NCBI RefSeq assembly: GCF_003590795.1 | Contig: NZ_QYUL01000001.1 | Coordinates: 2,311,001-2,375,000, forward strand | Direction of reading: 5' to 3' | Source of the DNA: Azospirillum cavernae | Lineage (GTDB): Bacteria; Pseudomonadota; Alphaproteobacteria; Azospirillales; Azospirillaceae | Length of the DNA stretch: 64,000 bases | In this document: positions 20,045 through 30,172 of the stretch, piece after piece | Numbering within the stretch: position 1 is the first letter of the stretch | Layout: the number at the start of each line of letters is the position of its first letter | Program-made: the position numbers and the translations under genes | Notes under the pieces: model-generated | What the model was told of the DNA's origin: nothing | The model's input: only the letters and a program-made list of their open reading frames with translations | The model's database searches: none

Positions 20045-20071
20045 GACGCAAACCATCAGCCTCGCGCCCAA

Positions 20072-21608
<1,537 letters not shown>

Positions 21609-21653
21609 AAGCCGTGCGCACACTGCATCTGTTATGCAAAGGCGTAACGCGGC

Positions 21654-22412
21654 TCAGCGCGCGTCGCGGCCCTCATCCTGGTCATCGTCCCCGCCCTGGT
21701 CCCGGTGATCGCTGGTCTTGACGCCCCGGAAGCCGGTGGCGACCACATAGGTTTCCGAGGATTCGGCCCGGCTGGCCGCCGGTTTGGCGTGCTTGACCAC
21801 GGCGAAGGCCTTCTTCATCCGGTCGAGCAGATCGCGTTCCGCCCCGCCCTGGAACAGCTTGGCGACGAACACGCCGCCCGGCGCCAGAACCTCTTCGGCG
21901 AAGTCATAGGCCGCTTCGGCCAGACCGGCGATGCGCAGATGGTCGGTCTGCTGGTGGCCGGTGGTGGGGGCCGCCATGTCGCTCAACACGATGTCGGCGG
22001 GACCGCCCAGCGCCTCTTTCAACCGAACCGAGGCGCTTTCCTCCAGAAAATCGGCCTGCATGGTGACGGCGCCGGGGACGGCGTCCATCGGCAGGATGTC
22101 CAGCCCGACGACCTTCCAGCCCTCTTTGCTGGTTTGCACCTTCTCCACCGCGATCTGCGTCCAGCCGCCAGGCGCGGCCCCCAGATCGACCACCCGCATG
22201 CCGGGCGCGAGGAAATGGAACTTCTCGTCAAGCTGCAACAGCTTGAAGGCCGCGCGCGAGCGATAGCCGCGCTTCGTCGCCTCGACCACATAGGGGTCGT
22301 TGAGGTGACGCTCCAGCCAACGCTTGGAGGATTCCGACCGTTTGCCCGCCGTCTTGACACGCACCGTGGCTTGGCGCCCACCCGGACGCGACGACGGAGT
22401 CTTTTGCACCAT
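21654..22412 (-). CDS. rlmE: 23S rRNA (uridine-2'-O-) methyltransferase, FtsJ family
   Basis: A 252-residue enzyme that methylates U2552 in the 23S A-loop. The K-D-K-E tetrad is visible: RAAFKLLQLDEKF, SDMAAPTTGHQQTDH, FVAKLFQGG and RAESSETYVVATGF. The SAM loop is VVDLGAAPGGWTQIA. It has a basic N-terminal tail (SSRPGGRQATVRVKTAGKR) and an acidic C-terminal tail not found in the E. coli protein. The gene follows ppx/gppA by 19 bp, a common alphaproteobacterial pairing. Confidence 0.95.
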   Translation of the reverse strand: MVQKTPSSRPGGRQATVRVKTAGKRSESSKRWLERHLNDPYVVEATKRGYRSRAAFKLLQLDEKFHFLAPGMRVVDLGAAPGGWTQIAVEKVQTSKEGWKVVGLDILPMDAVPGAVTMQADFLEESASVRLKEALGGPADIVLSDMAAPTTGHQQTDHLRIAGLAEAAYDFAEEVLAPGGVFVAKLFQGGAERDLLDRMKKAFAVVKHAKPAASRAESSETYVVATGFRGVKTSDHRDQGGDDDQDEGRDAR

Positions 22413-22431
22413 AATGCTTCACTGCCCTTGG

Positions 22432-23457
22432 TTACTCGCCGGTGGCCCCGATCAGGTCCACCAGAATGCCTTCGCGCAAACCACGGTCGGCGATGCGCAG
22501 ACGCTCGACCGGCCAGACGTCGCACAGCGCGTCCAGCACGGCGCAGCCCGCCACCACCAGATCGGCGCGGTCATAGCCGATGCAGGGATGACGCGCCCGG
22601 CCGTCAAAGTCCAGCCCGACGAGATGTTCGATCACCGTGCGGGCGTGGTCGATGCGCAGATAGCTGCCGTCCACCGCCCGCCGGTCGTAACGCCCCAGCC
22701 CCAGATGCACCCCGGCCAGCGTCGTCACCGTGCCGGACGTGCCGAGCATCTGCACCTGCCCGGCGGCGACGCGGTCCTGGATGCGGTTGCGCGCCTCGAA
22801 CGGGGCGATGGCGTCGGCCACCGCGTCGATCATGCGGTTGTACATGGCGGGGGTGACGTCCGGCCCGCCGAACTCTTCGGTCAGGCCGATGACGCCGCAG
22901 CGGATGGAGATTTGATCGAGGATGCGCGGCGGCCGCCCGTTTTCCAGCGCCAGCCACATCAATTCGGTCGATCCGCCGCCAATGTCGAACACCAGCGCGT
23001 AGGGAGGGCTGCGCTCCAGCAAAGAGGCGCAACCGGCCAGCGCCAGACGCCCTTCCTCTTGGCTGGAGATGATTTCCAGGGCGATGCCGGTTTCCCGCTC
23101 CACCGCCGCGACGAATTCCGGGCAATTGACGGCGCGCCGACAGGCCTCGGTCCCCACCGCGCGGGCGGAGGTGACGCCGCGCCGCTCGATCTTCGATCCG
23201 CAAACCCGCAACGCGGCGATGGTGCGCTCCATCGCCGGATCGGACAGCCGGTCGTTGCGGCTCAGCCCCTCGCCCAAACGCACGATGCGGGAAAAGGCGT
23301 CGATGACGCGAAAGCCGCCGCCGGGGGCCGATTTGGCGATCAGCAGACGGCAATTGTTGGTGCCGAGATCCAGCGCGGCGAAAACCGGACGCAGCAGCGC
23401 GGGCGAACGCAACCGTCCGGTGTCGCTCTGCCGCTCGCTGTGCACCTGAAGATCCAC
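22432..23457 (-). CDS. Ppx/GppA-family exopolyphosphatase / pppGpp phosphatase
   Basis: A 341-residue ASKHA-fold phosphatase. The two phosphate loops are visible as ALDLGTNNCRLLIAK and VFDIGGGSTELMWLA. The catalytic region EIISSQEEGRLAL and MLGTSGTVTTLAG follow. It is the short form lacking the C-terminal HD domain of E. coli Ppx, so whether polyphosphate or pppGpp is the main substrate is unclear. It is cotranscribed with rlmE. Confidence 0.93.
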   Translation of the reverse strand: MDLQVHSERQSDTGRLRSPALLRPVFAALDLGTNNCRLLIAKSAPGGGFRVIDAFSRIVRLGEGLSRNDRLSDPAMERTIAALRVCGSKIERRGVTSARAVGTEACRRAVNCPEFVAAVERETGIALEIISSQEEGRLALAGCASLLERSPPYALVFDIGGGSTELMWLALENGRPPRILDQISIRCGVIGLTEEFGGPDVTPAMYNRMIDAVADAIAPFEARNRIQDRVAAGQVQMLGTSGTVTTLAGVHLGLGRYDRRAVDGSYLRIDHARTVIEHLVGLDFDGRARHPCIGYDRADLVVAGCAVLDALCDVWPVERLRIADRGLREGILVDLIGATGE

Positions 23458-23574
23458 GAACCCCGTCCCGCCGCGCGTAAAGAGCGGAGCATAACCCGGA
23501 TTGCGGTCCGGCGGGAACCCCCCATCCGGGATTTGCTCCCGGATGAAAGGAAACCGCCCTTTGGTCCGGGCCGG

Positions 23575-24786
23575 TTACTTGCCGGTGATGAAGGGACAGG
23601 CGCTTTTTTCCAACGGCAAAAAGGCCTCCGCCGCCGGAATGCTGCGGACCTGGGTGTAATAGTCCCACGGGGCCTTGCTCTCCGCCGGGCTTTTCACCTG
23701 ATAGAGCGACAGGTCATACAGGACACGGCCATCCTTGCGGACGCTGCCCGGCGTGCCGAAATAATCGGTCGGCATCGCCTTCATCGCCGCCGTCACCGGC
23801 TCCGCTTCCGTCCCGCCCGCCTGCTGAACCGCCTTCAGCCAGTGGGTGGTCGCCAGATAGGTGTTCGCCTGCTCCTTGCTGGGCATTTTGCCGTGACGGT
23901 CAAAGAAGCGCTTGGACCAGGCCCGCGTCTTGTCGTTCTGGTCCCAATAGAAGCCTTCGGTCACATACAGCCCCTTGGCCAACTCCAGACCCAGCGAATG
24001 GACGTCGGTGATGAAGACGATGTAGCCAACCATGCGTTGACCACCGGCGATCAGGCCGAACTCGCCCGCCTGCTTGATCGCGCCGATGGTGTCGGCCCCG
24101 ACGTTGGCCAGCGCCACCACCTTCGCCCCGCTGCCCTGGGCGTTCAGCAGGTAGGATCCGAAATCGCTGGTCCCGATGGGGTGTTTGACCCCGCCCAGCA
24201 CCGTCCCGCCCGCCGCCTTGATCGCCTCGGTCGCCGCCTTTTCCATCGCCGTTCCAAAGGCGAAATCAGCGGTGATGAAGTACCAGGACGTGCCGCCCGC
24301 CTGCACCACCGCGCGGGTCGCGCCCACCGCCAGCGACGCCGTGTCGTCCGCCCAATGGATGGTGTAGGGCGAGCATTGACTGTTGGTCAGCTCCGTCGTG
24401 GTCGCGGCGCTTATCATCAGCACCTTTTTCTTTTCACGCGCCACCGCCTGGACCGCCAGCGCCACCGACGACACCGGGATGTCCGTCACCATGTCCACGC
24501 CATCCACGTCGAACCAGCGGCGGACGATGTTCGACGCGACGTCCGGCTTGTTCTGCATGTCGGCGGCGATCACCTCGATGGGGCGGTCCAGCACCTTGCC
24601 GCCGAAATCCTCCACCGCCATTTGGGTCGCCAGCGTCGCTCCCTTGCCGCCGATGTCCGACGCGAACCCCGCCTCGTCCACCAGAACGCCGATCTTGACC
24701 GGCTTGACGCCCTGCCCCCAGGCCATGGTCGCGGTGGTCGCCAGCAACGCCGCCGCCAGGGCGAAGGGCCGTATTGAAACGCTCAA
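23575..24786 (-). CDS. Branched-chain amino acid type ABC transporter substrate-binding protein
   Basis: A periplasmic binding protein of the Peripla_BP_6 (LivJ-like) family, 403 residues. A signal peptide (RPFALAAALLATTATMAWGQG) precedes the first domain VKIGVLVDEAGFASDIGGKG. I start at TTG 24786 because GGGAGG lies five bases before it; the frame stays open upstream to 24867 without any signal-like sequence. No permease or ATPase gene is adjacent, so it is an orphan. The ligand is not deducible; family members bind branched-chain amino acids, urea, amides or aromatics. Confidence 0.9.
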   Translation of the reverse strand: MSVSIRPFALAAALLATTATMAWGQGVKPVKIGVLVDEAGFASDIGGKGATLATQMAVEDFGGKVLDRPIEVIAADMQNKPDVASNIVRRWFDVDGVDMVTDIPVSSVALAVQAVAREKKKVLMISAATTTELTNSQCSPYTIHWADDTASLAVGATRAVVQAGGTSWYFITADFAFGTAMEKAATEAIKAAGGTVLGGVKHPIGTSDFGSYLLNAQGSGAKVVALANVGADTIGAIKQAGEFGLIAGGQRMVGYIVFITDVHSLGLELAKGLYVTEGFYWDQNDKTRAWSKRFFDRHGKMPSKEQANTYLATTHWLKAVQQAGGTEAEPVTAAMKAMPTDYFGTPGSVRKDGRVLYDLSLYQVKSPAESKAPWDYYTQVRSIPAAEAFLPLEKSACPFITGK

Positions 24787-24986
24787 GGCTTCCTCCCATA
24801 GGATTTTTTTGGTCACAGGATTTTTTGGTCTTGCGCTGTCCGACCGCCGACGCCCGACCCGCGACATGATGGATTTATGAAACTATCAGCGATCACGAAC
24901 AGTATCGTATGAAACCTTATCGCTGTCGAGCGTGTTCAACGCCCCGGCTTTCGGGCATGAGCGGCGGCGAAGGGTTGACCGCACGC

Positions 24987-25020
24987 AAAAAGAAACCCCC
25001 GCGACGATGGCGGGGGTTTC
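24987..25020 (-). terminator. Terminator following repeat copy A
   Basis: An 11-bp perfect stem GAAACCCCCGC/GCGGGGGTTTC with a seven-base loop. On the minus strand it ends in TTTCTTTTTG. It is almost identical to the hairpin at 25342-25375, and lies at the same side of the neighbouring repeat copy. Confidence 0.75.
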
Positions 25021-25124
25021 CGAAACGGATATGGGACATCCGCTGAACGATCACCAATCGGGCCAAAAACCCCGATCAGTCGAAGGTGCCTTGAAGATTG
25101 CGTGTTGAAAACATCGACTTCATC

Positions 25125-25303
25125 AAGTAAGCGCCGGTGGAGTCATGATCTTACTCACCCTCCCTGGTTTCGGGATCACCATCAATCTCAAGACAGGATG
25201 CTTGAGAGACGTCAAGAACGCGAAAGCCGTTTTCTTCACCTCGACGATTACTGTAAGACAAAGACTGCGCCTGTTCCGAAAGACTGTCAAGCCGGTGTTG
25301 GCG
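25125..25303 (-). repeat. Noncoding repeat, copy A (possible small RNA)
   Basis: About 180 bases matching copy B at 25461-25642. Near-identical blocks are a 45-base block at 25125-25170 (differing at one or two positions), GCTTGAGAGACGTCA, GATTACTGTAAGAC and GACTGTCAAG. The first block contains the stem AGTAAG/CTTACT. On the minus strand a TTGACA (25285-25290) begins the unit and a terminator ends it at 24987, so a small RNA is conceivable. No good -10 box is seen, so strand and transcription are inference. Confidence 0.55.
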
Positions 25304-25341
25304 CTTCTTTTGAAGATTTTTGACAACAAGCCAAAGACAAC

Positions 25342-25375
25342 AAAAAGAAACCCCCGCACAATCGGCGGGGGTTTC
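25342..25375 (-). terminator. Terminator following repeat copy B
   Basis: GAAACCCCCGC/GCGGGGGTTTC stem with loop ACAATCG, running into TTTCTTTTTG on the minus strand. The stem is identical to that at 24987-25020. It separates copy B from copy A, so the two copies would be separate transcription units. Confidence 0.75.
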
Positions 25376-25460
25376 TGTTGCGGGCATCCGTAGCCCACAT
25401 GTCGGTCGCCATCAGGCGAAATAATTCCAAATTGTCAGGGCCGAACAGATCGGCATGTTC

Positions 25461-25642
25461 AAGTAAGCGTCGGTGGAGTCATGATCTTACTCACCCTCCC
25501 TGGCTTCGGTTTGAACGATGGACACCCAAGACGGACCGCTTGAGAGACGTCAGAACCCCGGAAACCGTTTCAATCACCTCAGCGATTACTGTAAGACGGA
25601 GCCTGCTCCTGTCTGGCTGGACTGTCAAGAGCCTGTGTGGCG
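25461..25642 (-). repeat. Noncoding repeat, copy B (possible small RNA)
   Basis: Second copy of the element, offset by 336 bases from copy A. It keeps the same conserved blocks, the AGTAAG/CTTACT stem and the minus-strand TTGACA (25623-25628), while the intervening sequence has diverged widely. Copies this diverged, with blocks kept, suggest old duplication with selection on the blocks. Confidence 0.55.
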
Positions 25643-25654
25643 ACAAAAACGCTC

Positions 25655-25987
25655 TCAATCGCCCCTCAGTTGGGCGCCCCTCAGTTGGACGCCCCGCAGT
25701 TGGGCGGTGCGCCACGTCAGGGTGGCGCTGACGGCGAAGGCCCCGACGGTCAAGGCCAGACACCACAGCAACAGGCCGAACGCCCCGCCGTCGCGTTGGA
25801 TCGCCAGCCCCAGGGCCGCCGCCGCGCACACCGCGCCGGACAGGCGCAACCGCTGGACCGTGCGGCGCAATGGGCCGTTGCGCCGGTCCACCAGATCGCG
25901 CCAATGGCGATCCAGCGTCATCGCCAACGCCGCGCACCCCAGATAGAGCAGCGCGAACACCGCCAGCAGCGTCAACGCGTCACGCAT
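25655..25987 (-). CDS. DUF3325 family membrane protein of siderophore uptake operon
   Basis: A 110-residue protein with three hydrophobic segments (LLAVFALLYLGCAALAM, AVCAAAALGLAIQ and LLLWCLALTVGAFAVSA). Members of this family accompany TonB-siderophore receptors with DUF3649 and PepSY proteins, as here. ATG 25987 overlaps the PepSY stop by eight bases and has GGAGG six bases upstream. The last residues are a pentapeptide-like run, QLRGV QLRGA QLRGD, made by a 15-bp DNA repeat. Function within iron uptake is unknown. Confidence 0.8.
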   Translation of the reverse strand: MRDALTLLAVFALLYLGCAALAMTLDRHWRDLVDRRNGPLRRTVQRLRLSGAVCAAAALGLAIQRDGGAFGLLLWCLALTVGAFAVSATLTWRTAQLRGVQLRGAQLRGD

Positions 25988-27536
25988 GTTTGGCCTCCTC
26001 CACACCAACCCGGCCTTTCGCCGGGCGACCAAGCCGCAACGCGGCGGCGAACGCCAGCGCGGCGGTCAGCAACAGAACCGAATCCACCCCAAACACCGCC
26101 ATCTTGCCATCGGCCAGAGCCTGAAACGGGTGATCGCCCGTCGTCAGCCCGTTCAGCGCCACGCAGGCGACGGCCAGCCCCGCCGCCGCGCCGGTCTGGC
26201 TCCGCCAGGGCGGCCCCCCGGCGCTGCGCGCGCCCGCATGAATGGCGCTGGCGATCCAAACCCCGAAAAACACCGCGACCTCCATCATCGCGCGCGACGG
26301 CGCGTCAGCGGGCAGCGCGCGGTTGGCCGCCATCATCGCCAGCGTGGCGAGCAGCAACCCGACCGTGGTGGCGCAGGACATCGCCGCGACCACCCGCCAG
26401 CCGACCCCGGCGCGGACTCCATGGGCGGCCCGTCGCTTCTCCAGCCAACACAGCAGCCCGCTGCCGATCAGGGCGCAGCCCGACAGGCCAAGCAGGAAAT
26501 ACAGCCACCGCAACGACCAATGATGAAACGCCACGATGTGCAGGCCCGAAAGAAAGCGTTGCGCCGCCACCACCGGCCCCAGCGGCGCGTGCTTCACCAC
26601 CGCCCCGGTCACGCCGTCGAAGACCACCGGCTCGTTGTTCAGGCTGATGCGGTCCTCCGTGCTGCGGCTGACCCGCACATAGGCGGCGGCGTCGCCCGGA
26701 TGGAGAACCTGGACGTAACCGACCTTGCCGCCGCCCCAAAGCCGCCGCGCCTCCGCCACCATCGGGTCCAGCGGGGCGAGCGGCGCCGCCGCCCCGGCGC
26801 GCGGGCGGTCGAAGCCGCCGATGGCGTCGTTGTAAAAGCCCTCGATCCCGCCGCCATACAGCGCGTTCACCCCCGACGGCAGCACGATGGGCGCGATGAT
26901 GACGACGCCGGTGAAAGAGATCATCAGATGGAAGGGCAGCGCCAACACCCCGGTCAGATTGTGCAAATCCAGCACCGACCGCCGGGTCTGCCCCCAGGAC
27001 CGGAAGGTGAAGAAATCCTTGAAGATCCGCGCGTGGATGATGACGCCCGAAATCAACCCGACCAGCATCGCCACCGTGGCGAAGGACACGATCCAGATGC
27101 CGATGAAGCCCATCCGCAGATGCAGGCTGTAATGCAGCGGGTAGAAGAAGGAGGAGGCGCCGAGCGTGCCGACCGGCGGCAGCATCGCGCCATCGGCGCT
27201 GGCGACCCCGTCAATGACGCCGCCCTCCGCCCGCAGCCGCAGAGTCAGAACGGGATTGCGCTCCTCCGGCAGCCGCACGAACCAGCCTTGGACGGTTCGC
27301 CCGGCGGACAGGCGGTCCACCAGTGGGCGCACCGCCTGATCGAGCGACACCGGCCCCTCCGGCGCCGCCAGCCGGGTGGACGGCATCATCCAGCGGTCGA
27401 TTTCCGGCGCGAAGACCGACAGCGATCCCATGAAAAAAATCACCATCAGCATGCCGCCCAGCGTCACCCCGGCCCAGGTGTGCGGCCACAGCATCGCCAG
27501 ACGCAGCGCCGGTTTGATGAACGGCGTTTTCTTCAT
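25980..27536 (-). CDS. PepSY-associated TM protein (siderophore utilisation)
   Basis: A 518-residue inner-membrane protein of the PiuB/PepSY_TM family, thought to reduce or handle ferric siderophores in the periplasm. Membrane segments include HTWAGVTLGGMLMVIFFMGS, WIVSFATVAMLVGLISGVI, LHNLTGVLALPFHLMISFTG and YFLLGLSGCALIGSGLLCW; conserved His residues sit in several helices. ATG 27536 overlaps the DUF3649 stop (ATGA). The frame is open upstream to 27716, but that is shifted DUF3649 sequence. Confidence 0.9.
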   Translation of the reverse strand: MKKTPFIKPALRLAMLWPHTWAGVTLGGMLMVIFFMGSLSVFAPEIDRWMMPSTRLAAPEGPVSLDQAVRPLVDRLSAGRTVQGWFVRLPEERNPVLTLRLRAEGGVIDGVASADGAMLPPVGTLGASSFFYPLHYSLHLRMGFIGIWIVSFATVAMLVGLISGVIIHARIFKDFFTFRSWGQTRRSVLDLHNLTGVLALPFHLMISFTGVVIIAPIVLPSGVNALYGGGIEGFYNDAIGGFDRPRAGAAAPLAPLDPMVAEARRLWGGGKVGYVQVLHPGDAAAYVRVSRSTEDRISLNNEPVVFDGVTGAVVKHAPLGPVVAAQRFLSGLHIVAFHHWSLRWLYFLLGLSGCALIGSGLLCWLEKRRAAHGVRAGVGWRVVAAMSCATTVGLLLATLAMMAANRALPADAPSRAMMEVAVFFGVWIASAIHAGARSAGGPPWRSQTGAAAGLAVACVALNGLTTGDHPFQALADGKMAVFGVDSVLLLTAALAFAAALRLGRPAKGRVGVEEAKHA

Positions 27537-27832
27537 GGCGCCGCCGTCCGCATCAAGCCGCCCAACAGCGTCAAGGCCGCGCCGCCGCCGCCCAGCGCCA
27601 GCCACCCCACCGCCGCGCGGGGAACGGCGAAGGCCCACAGGGAGGCCAGCGGCAGGACCAGCAACCCGATCAGGCTGGCCAGCATCACCGCGTCCGCCGG
27701 AGACAGGCCCGACCACACGCCCAACGGCGCGCCGAACGCGGCCAGCCCCCAGGCGAGGCCATAAGCGCCGAAGATCGCCGCCGTCGCCCGCGCCGCCATC
27801 CTCATCCGGCCCCTGTCGCCGCCCCGGCTCAC
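27533..27832 (-). CDS. DUF3649 family membrane protein
   Basis: A 99-residue protein with three hydrophobic segments (IFGAYGLAWGLAAFG, AVMLASLIGLLVLPLASLWA, GWLALGGGGAALTLLGG). The GTG start at 27832 overlaps the receptor stop as GTGA; an ATG at 27805 (MRMAARATAAIF) would give 90 residues. It is the usual companion of PepSY and DUF3325 proteins in iron-uptake operons. Molecular function unknown. Confidence 0.8.
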   Translation of the reverse strand: MSRGGDRGRMRMAARATAAIFGAYGLAWGLAAFGAPLGVWSGLSPADAVMLASLIGLLVLPLASLWAFAVPRAAVGWLALGGGGAALTLLGGLMRTAAP

Positions 27833-30024
27833 AGCTTGGCCCGCAGGGTCAGCATCACCGAACGCGGATCGCCATAGATGTTGCCGGATTGCGGCGTGCC
27901 GACGCGCTGGTAATAGACCTTGTCGAACAGGTTCTTGACGTTGACCGCCGCCGTCACCTTCGGGGTCAGGTCATAGGCGACGCGCGCGTCCAATGTGGCG
28001 TAGCCCCCTTGCGTCAGCCGGGCGCCGCCCAGCGTGGGGAACTCGTTGTACATCGCCGTTTGCGCGTTGACTCCCGCCCCCACACTCAGCCGGTCGTCGA
28101 TGGTTTCCGGCAGACGGTAGCTCGCCCACAGTTTCGCCTGATGGGTTGGGGCGATGGCGGTGAAGGCGCTGGCGGCGTTGGCGCTGCTGTCCAACGCCTT
28201 GGCGCGGGTGAAGGTGTAACCGGCGAACAGGTCCAGGCCGGGCAGGACGGTTCCCGAGACGTCAAGCTCCAGGCCCCGGCTCTGCGCCTTGCCCGAGGCC
28301 AGATAGATGGACTGGTTGGGGTAACGCGGATCCGACTGGGGCCGATTCTCCTCGACAATGTGGAAGAGGGAGGCGGTGGCGTGCAGCGCGCCGCCGAAGA
28401 GATCCGCCTTCACCCCCGCCTCATACTGACGCCCCTTCAGCGGCTGCAAAATCTTGCCGGAGGCGTCGACGTAGGATTGCGGCTCGAACACTTGCGAGAC
28501 GCTGGCGTACAGGGCGTAGACGCTGTTCACGTCATAGACCAGCCCGGCGTAGGGCGTGACCTTGCCCGTGATCGACGCGCTGGTTTGGGCGGTTCCGACG
28601 GGAATGTCGGTGTCCACCCGCGTGTCCCACCAATTGACCCGACCGCCGACGATCAAGCGCAGCGGTTCGGCCAGACGGAAGCGCAGCACGCCATAGCCAC
28701 CCCAACTGTCCGTGCTGGTGGTGGCGTCGCGTTGCCAATTGGCCCAGGCGGGTTCCGCCGCCGTCGAGACGGGAGCGAAGATGTTCTGCGTCGCCGACCA
28801 GGTTGTCGATGGGTTGGCCGAGCGGGCGCGGAAGACCGTGCGTTCGTAATTGGCGCCGACCGCCGCCTCGTGGGTTTGCCCGAACAGGGCGAAGGGGCCG
28901 GTGGCCGACAGATCGACGCCGGTCTGCTGTTGGTCGTACCGGACCTTTTGGGCGTAGAGCGTCGTCCGGTTGACGCCCGGCGTGACCGGGGAATAGGCGT
29001 AGGCCATCACCCGGTCCATCTGGTTGTCGATGTGATGGGCCGCCAGCGTCATGGACCAGCCGCTGCCGCCGAAACGGTGTTGAAGATCGCCAAAACCTCC
29101 TTTCGTGGTGAAGACGTCGCGATTCCACTCCTCCCCCAGCGAGGTCGAGCGGGGAAGATTCAGCAAGCTCAACTGCGTCTTGCCATTGACCGTGCTGACG
29201 GCGCCCGGCAGGTTCCAGGCCCCCTTGTAGCTCATGCGCTGATACCAGGCCCCCGCCGTCAGGGTGGTGTCGGGCGTCAGATCGGCGGCGAGGCTGCCAT
29301 AGCCCATGGCCCGCTCTTGGGTGGTCCAATCCTGGAAGCCGTTGCGGTCCTGATAGGCGCCGACGAAACGCCCGCGCAGGCTGCCGGACTCGTTGAGCGG
29401 GCCGGTGACGTCCCCCTCCCCCCGGTAATTCGCCCAGCTTCCGGCGGACAGTTCGCCATAGCCTTCCAGCGTCTTTTTCGGGGTTTTGCGGACGATGTTG
29501 ACCGCGCCGCCCGGCCCGCCCATGCCGTTGAGCAGCCCCGCCGGTCCCTTCAGCACCTCGACCCGCTCGAACATCGCCAGATCGGGCGGCACGAAAATAC
29601 GGTCGTCCAGCGTCGTCGGCACGCCGTCATACTGAAGGTTGGTGATCTCGAAGCCACGGGCGTAGAAATTCAGACGGTTGCCGTCGATCGGCTCCACCGT
29701 CACGCCCGGAGTCTGGCGCAGCGCGTCTTCGAGGGTGAGCAGCTTTTGCTCCTCGATCCGCTGGCGGGTGACGCTGGTCACGGTCTGCGGCACTTCGCGC
29801 GGGGCCAGCGGCAGTTTGGAGCCGACGGCGGTGGCCGGGTTGGCGTCGTTCACCGGCTTGGCGTTGACGTCGATGGCGGGCAAGGTCAGCGCGTCGGGCG
29901 TGGACGCCGTTTGCGCCAGGGCGGCGACCGGCAGCAACAGCCCGATCAACGCCACCGAGCCAAACATGCGGCCTCGCCGCCCCGCGCTGGTCCGATCCCC
30001 GCTCTTCCGCGTCACGCTCACCAT
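27829..30024 (-). CDS. TonB-dependent siderophore receptor
   Basis: A 731-residue outer-membrane ferric-siderophore receptor. A signal peptide (MFGSVALIGLLLPVAALAQ) is followed by the plug domain: TVTSVTRQRIEEQKLLTLED, ALRQTPGVTVEPIDGNRLN, and RVEVLKGPAGLLNGMG with GGAVNIVRKTPK. A 22-strand barrel fills the rest and ends in SVMLTLRAKL, with a terminal hydrophobic pattern although not aromatic. The alternate-name class is FpvA/FhuE-like, but there is no N-terminal signalling domain. A Fur-box-like site lies 64-86 bases upstream, so iron repression is expected. It is first gene of a four-gene operon. Confidence 0.95.
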   Translation of the reverse strand: MVSVTRKSGDRTSAGRRGRMFGSVALIGLLLPVAALAQTASTPDALTLPAIDVNAKPVNDANPATAVGSKLPLAPREVPQTVTSVTRQRIEEQKLLTLEDALRQTPGVTVEPIDGNRLNFYARGFEITNLQYDGVPTTLDDRIFVPPDLAMFERVEVLKGPAGLLNGMGGPGGAVNIVRKTPKKTLEGYGELSAGSWANYRGEGDVTGPLNESGSLRGRFVGAYQDRNGFQDWTTQERAMGYGSLAADLTPDTTLTAGAWYQRMSYKGAWNLPGAVSTVNGKTQLSLLNLPRSTSLGEEWNRDVFTTKGGFGDLQHRFGGSGWSMTLAAHHIDNQMDRVMAYAYSPVTPGVNRTTLYAQKVRYDQQQTGVDLSATGPFALFGQTHEAAVGANYERTVFRARSANPSTTWSATQNIFAPVSTAAEPAWANWQRDATTSTDSWGGYGVLRFRLAEPLRLIVGGRVNWWDTRVDTDIPVGTAQTSASITGKVTPYAGLVYDVNSVYALYASVSQVFEPQSYVDASGKILQPLKGRQYEAGVKADLFGGALHATASLFHIVEENRPQSDPRYPNQSIYLASGKAQSRGLELDVSGTVLPGLDLFAGYTFTRAKALDSSANAASAFTAIAPTHQAKLWASYRLPETIDDRLSVGAGVNAQTAMYNEFPTLGGARLTQGGYATLDARVAYDLTPKVTAAVNVKNLFDKVYYQRVGTPQSGNIYGDPRSVMLTLRAKL

Positions 30025-30087
30025 CCCCCAAGCCCCTTTCCGTCAGTCCGTCTTCGACCTCCCTCCAACCCCAAGAGAGAGACGATA

Positions 30088-30110
30088 TGCAAATAAGAGT
30101 TATTATCATT
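30088..30110 (-). promoter_or_regulatory. Fur box upstream of the siderophore receptor
   Basis: On the minus strand TGATAATAACTCTTATTTGC resembles the GATAATGATAATCATTATC Fur consensus. It sits directly in the receptor promoter region. It matches the second site at 30173-30195 in 18 of 21 positions, but in the opposite orientation. Confidence 0.7.
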
Positions 30111-30172
30111 TTATGGCCCGGATCGGCATGATGCGTCGATCCGGGCCAGGCGTGCTCCCCGGCCTCCTTTTA

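Larger units (their letters stand above)
24868..25654. other. Gene-free stretch with duplicated element and terminators
   Basis: No convincing protein gene occupies these roughly 790 bases. The many short open frames overlap each other on both strands, and none has family resemblance. The stretch holds two diverged copies of one element and two near-identical hairpins, described separately. It is less GC-rich than its surroundings. The part 24880-24986 presumably holds the promoter of the binding-protein gene. Confidence 0.7.

Noticed and set aside
25145..25393. Open frames in repeat copy A (for example MILLTLPGFGITINL)
   Set aside because: Several frames on both strands look similarly open and similarly kept in copy B because the DNA is kept; none shows frame-specific conservation or a ribosome site at a sensible place.
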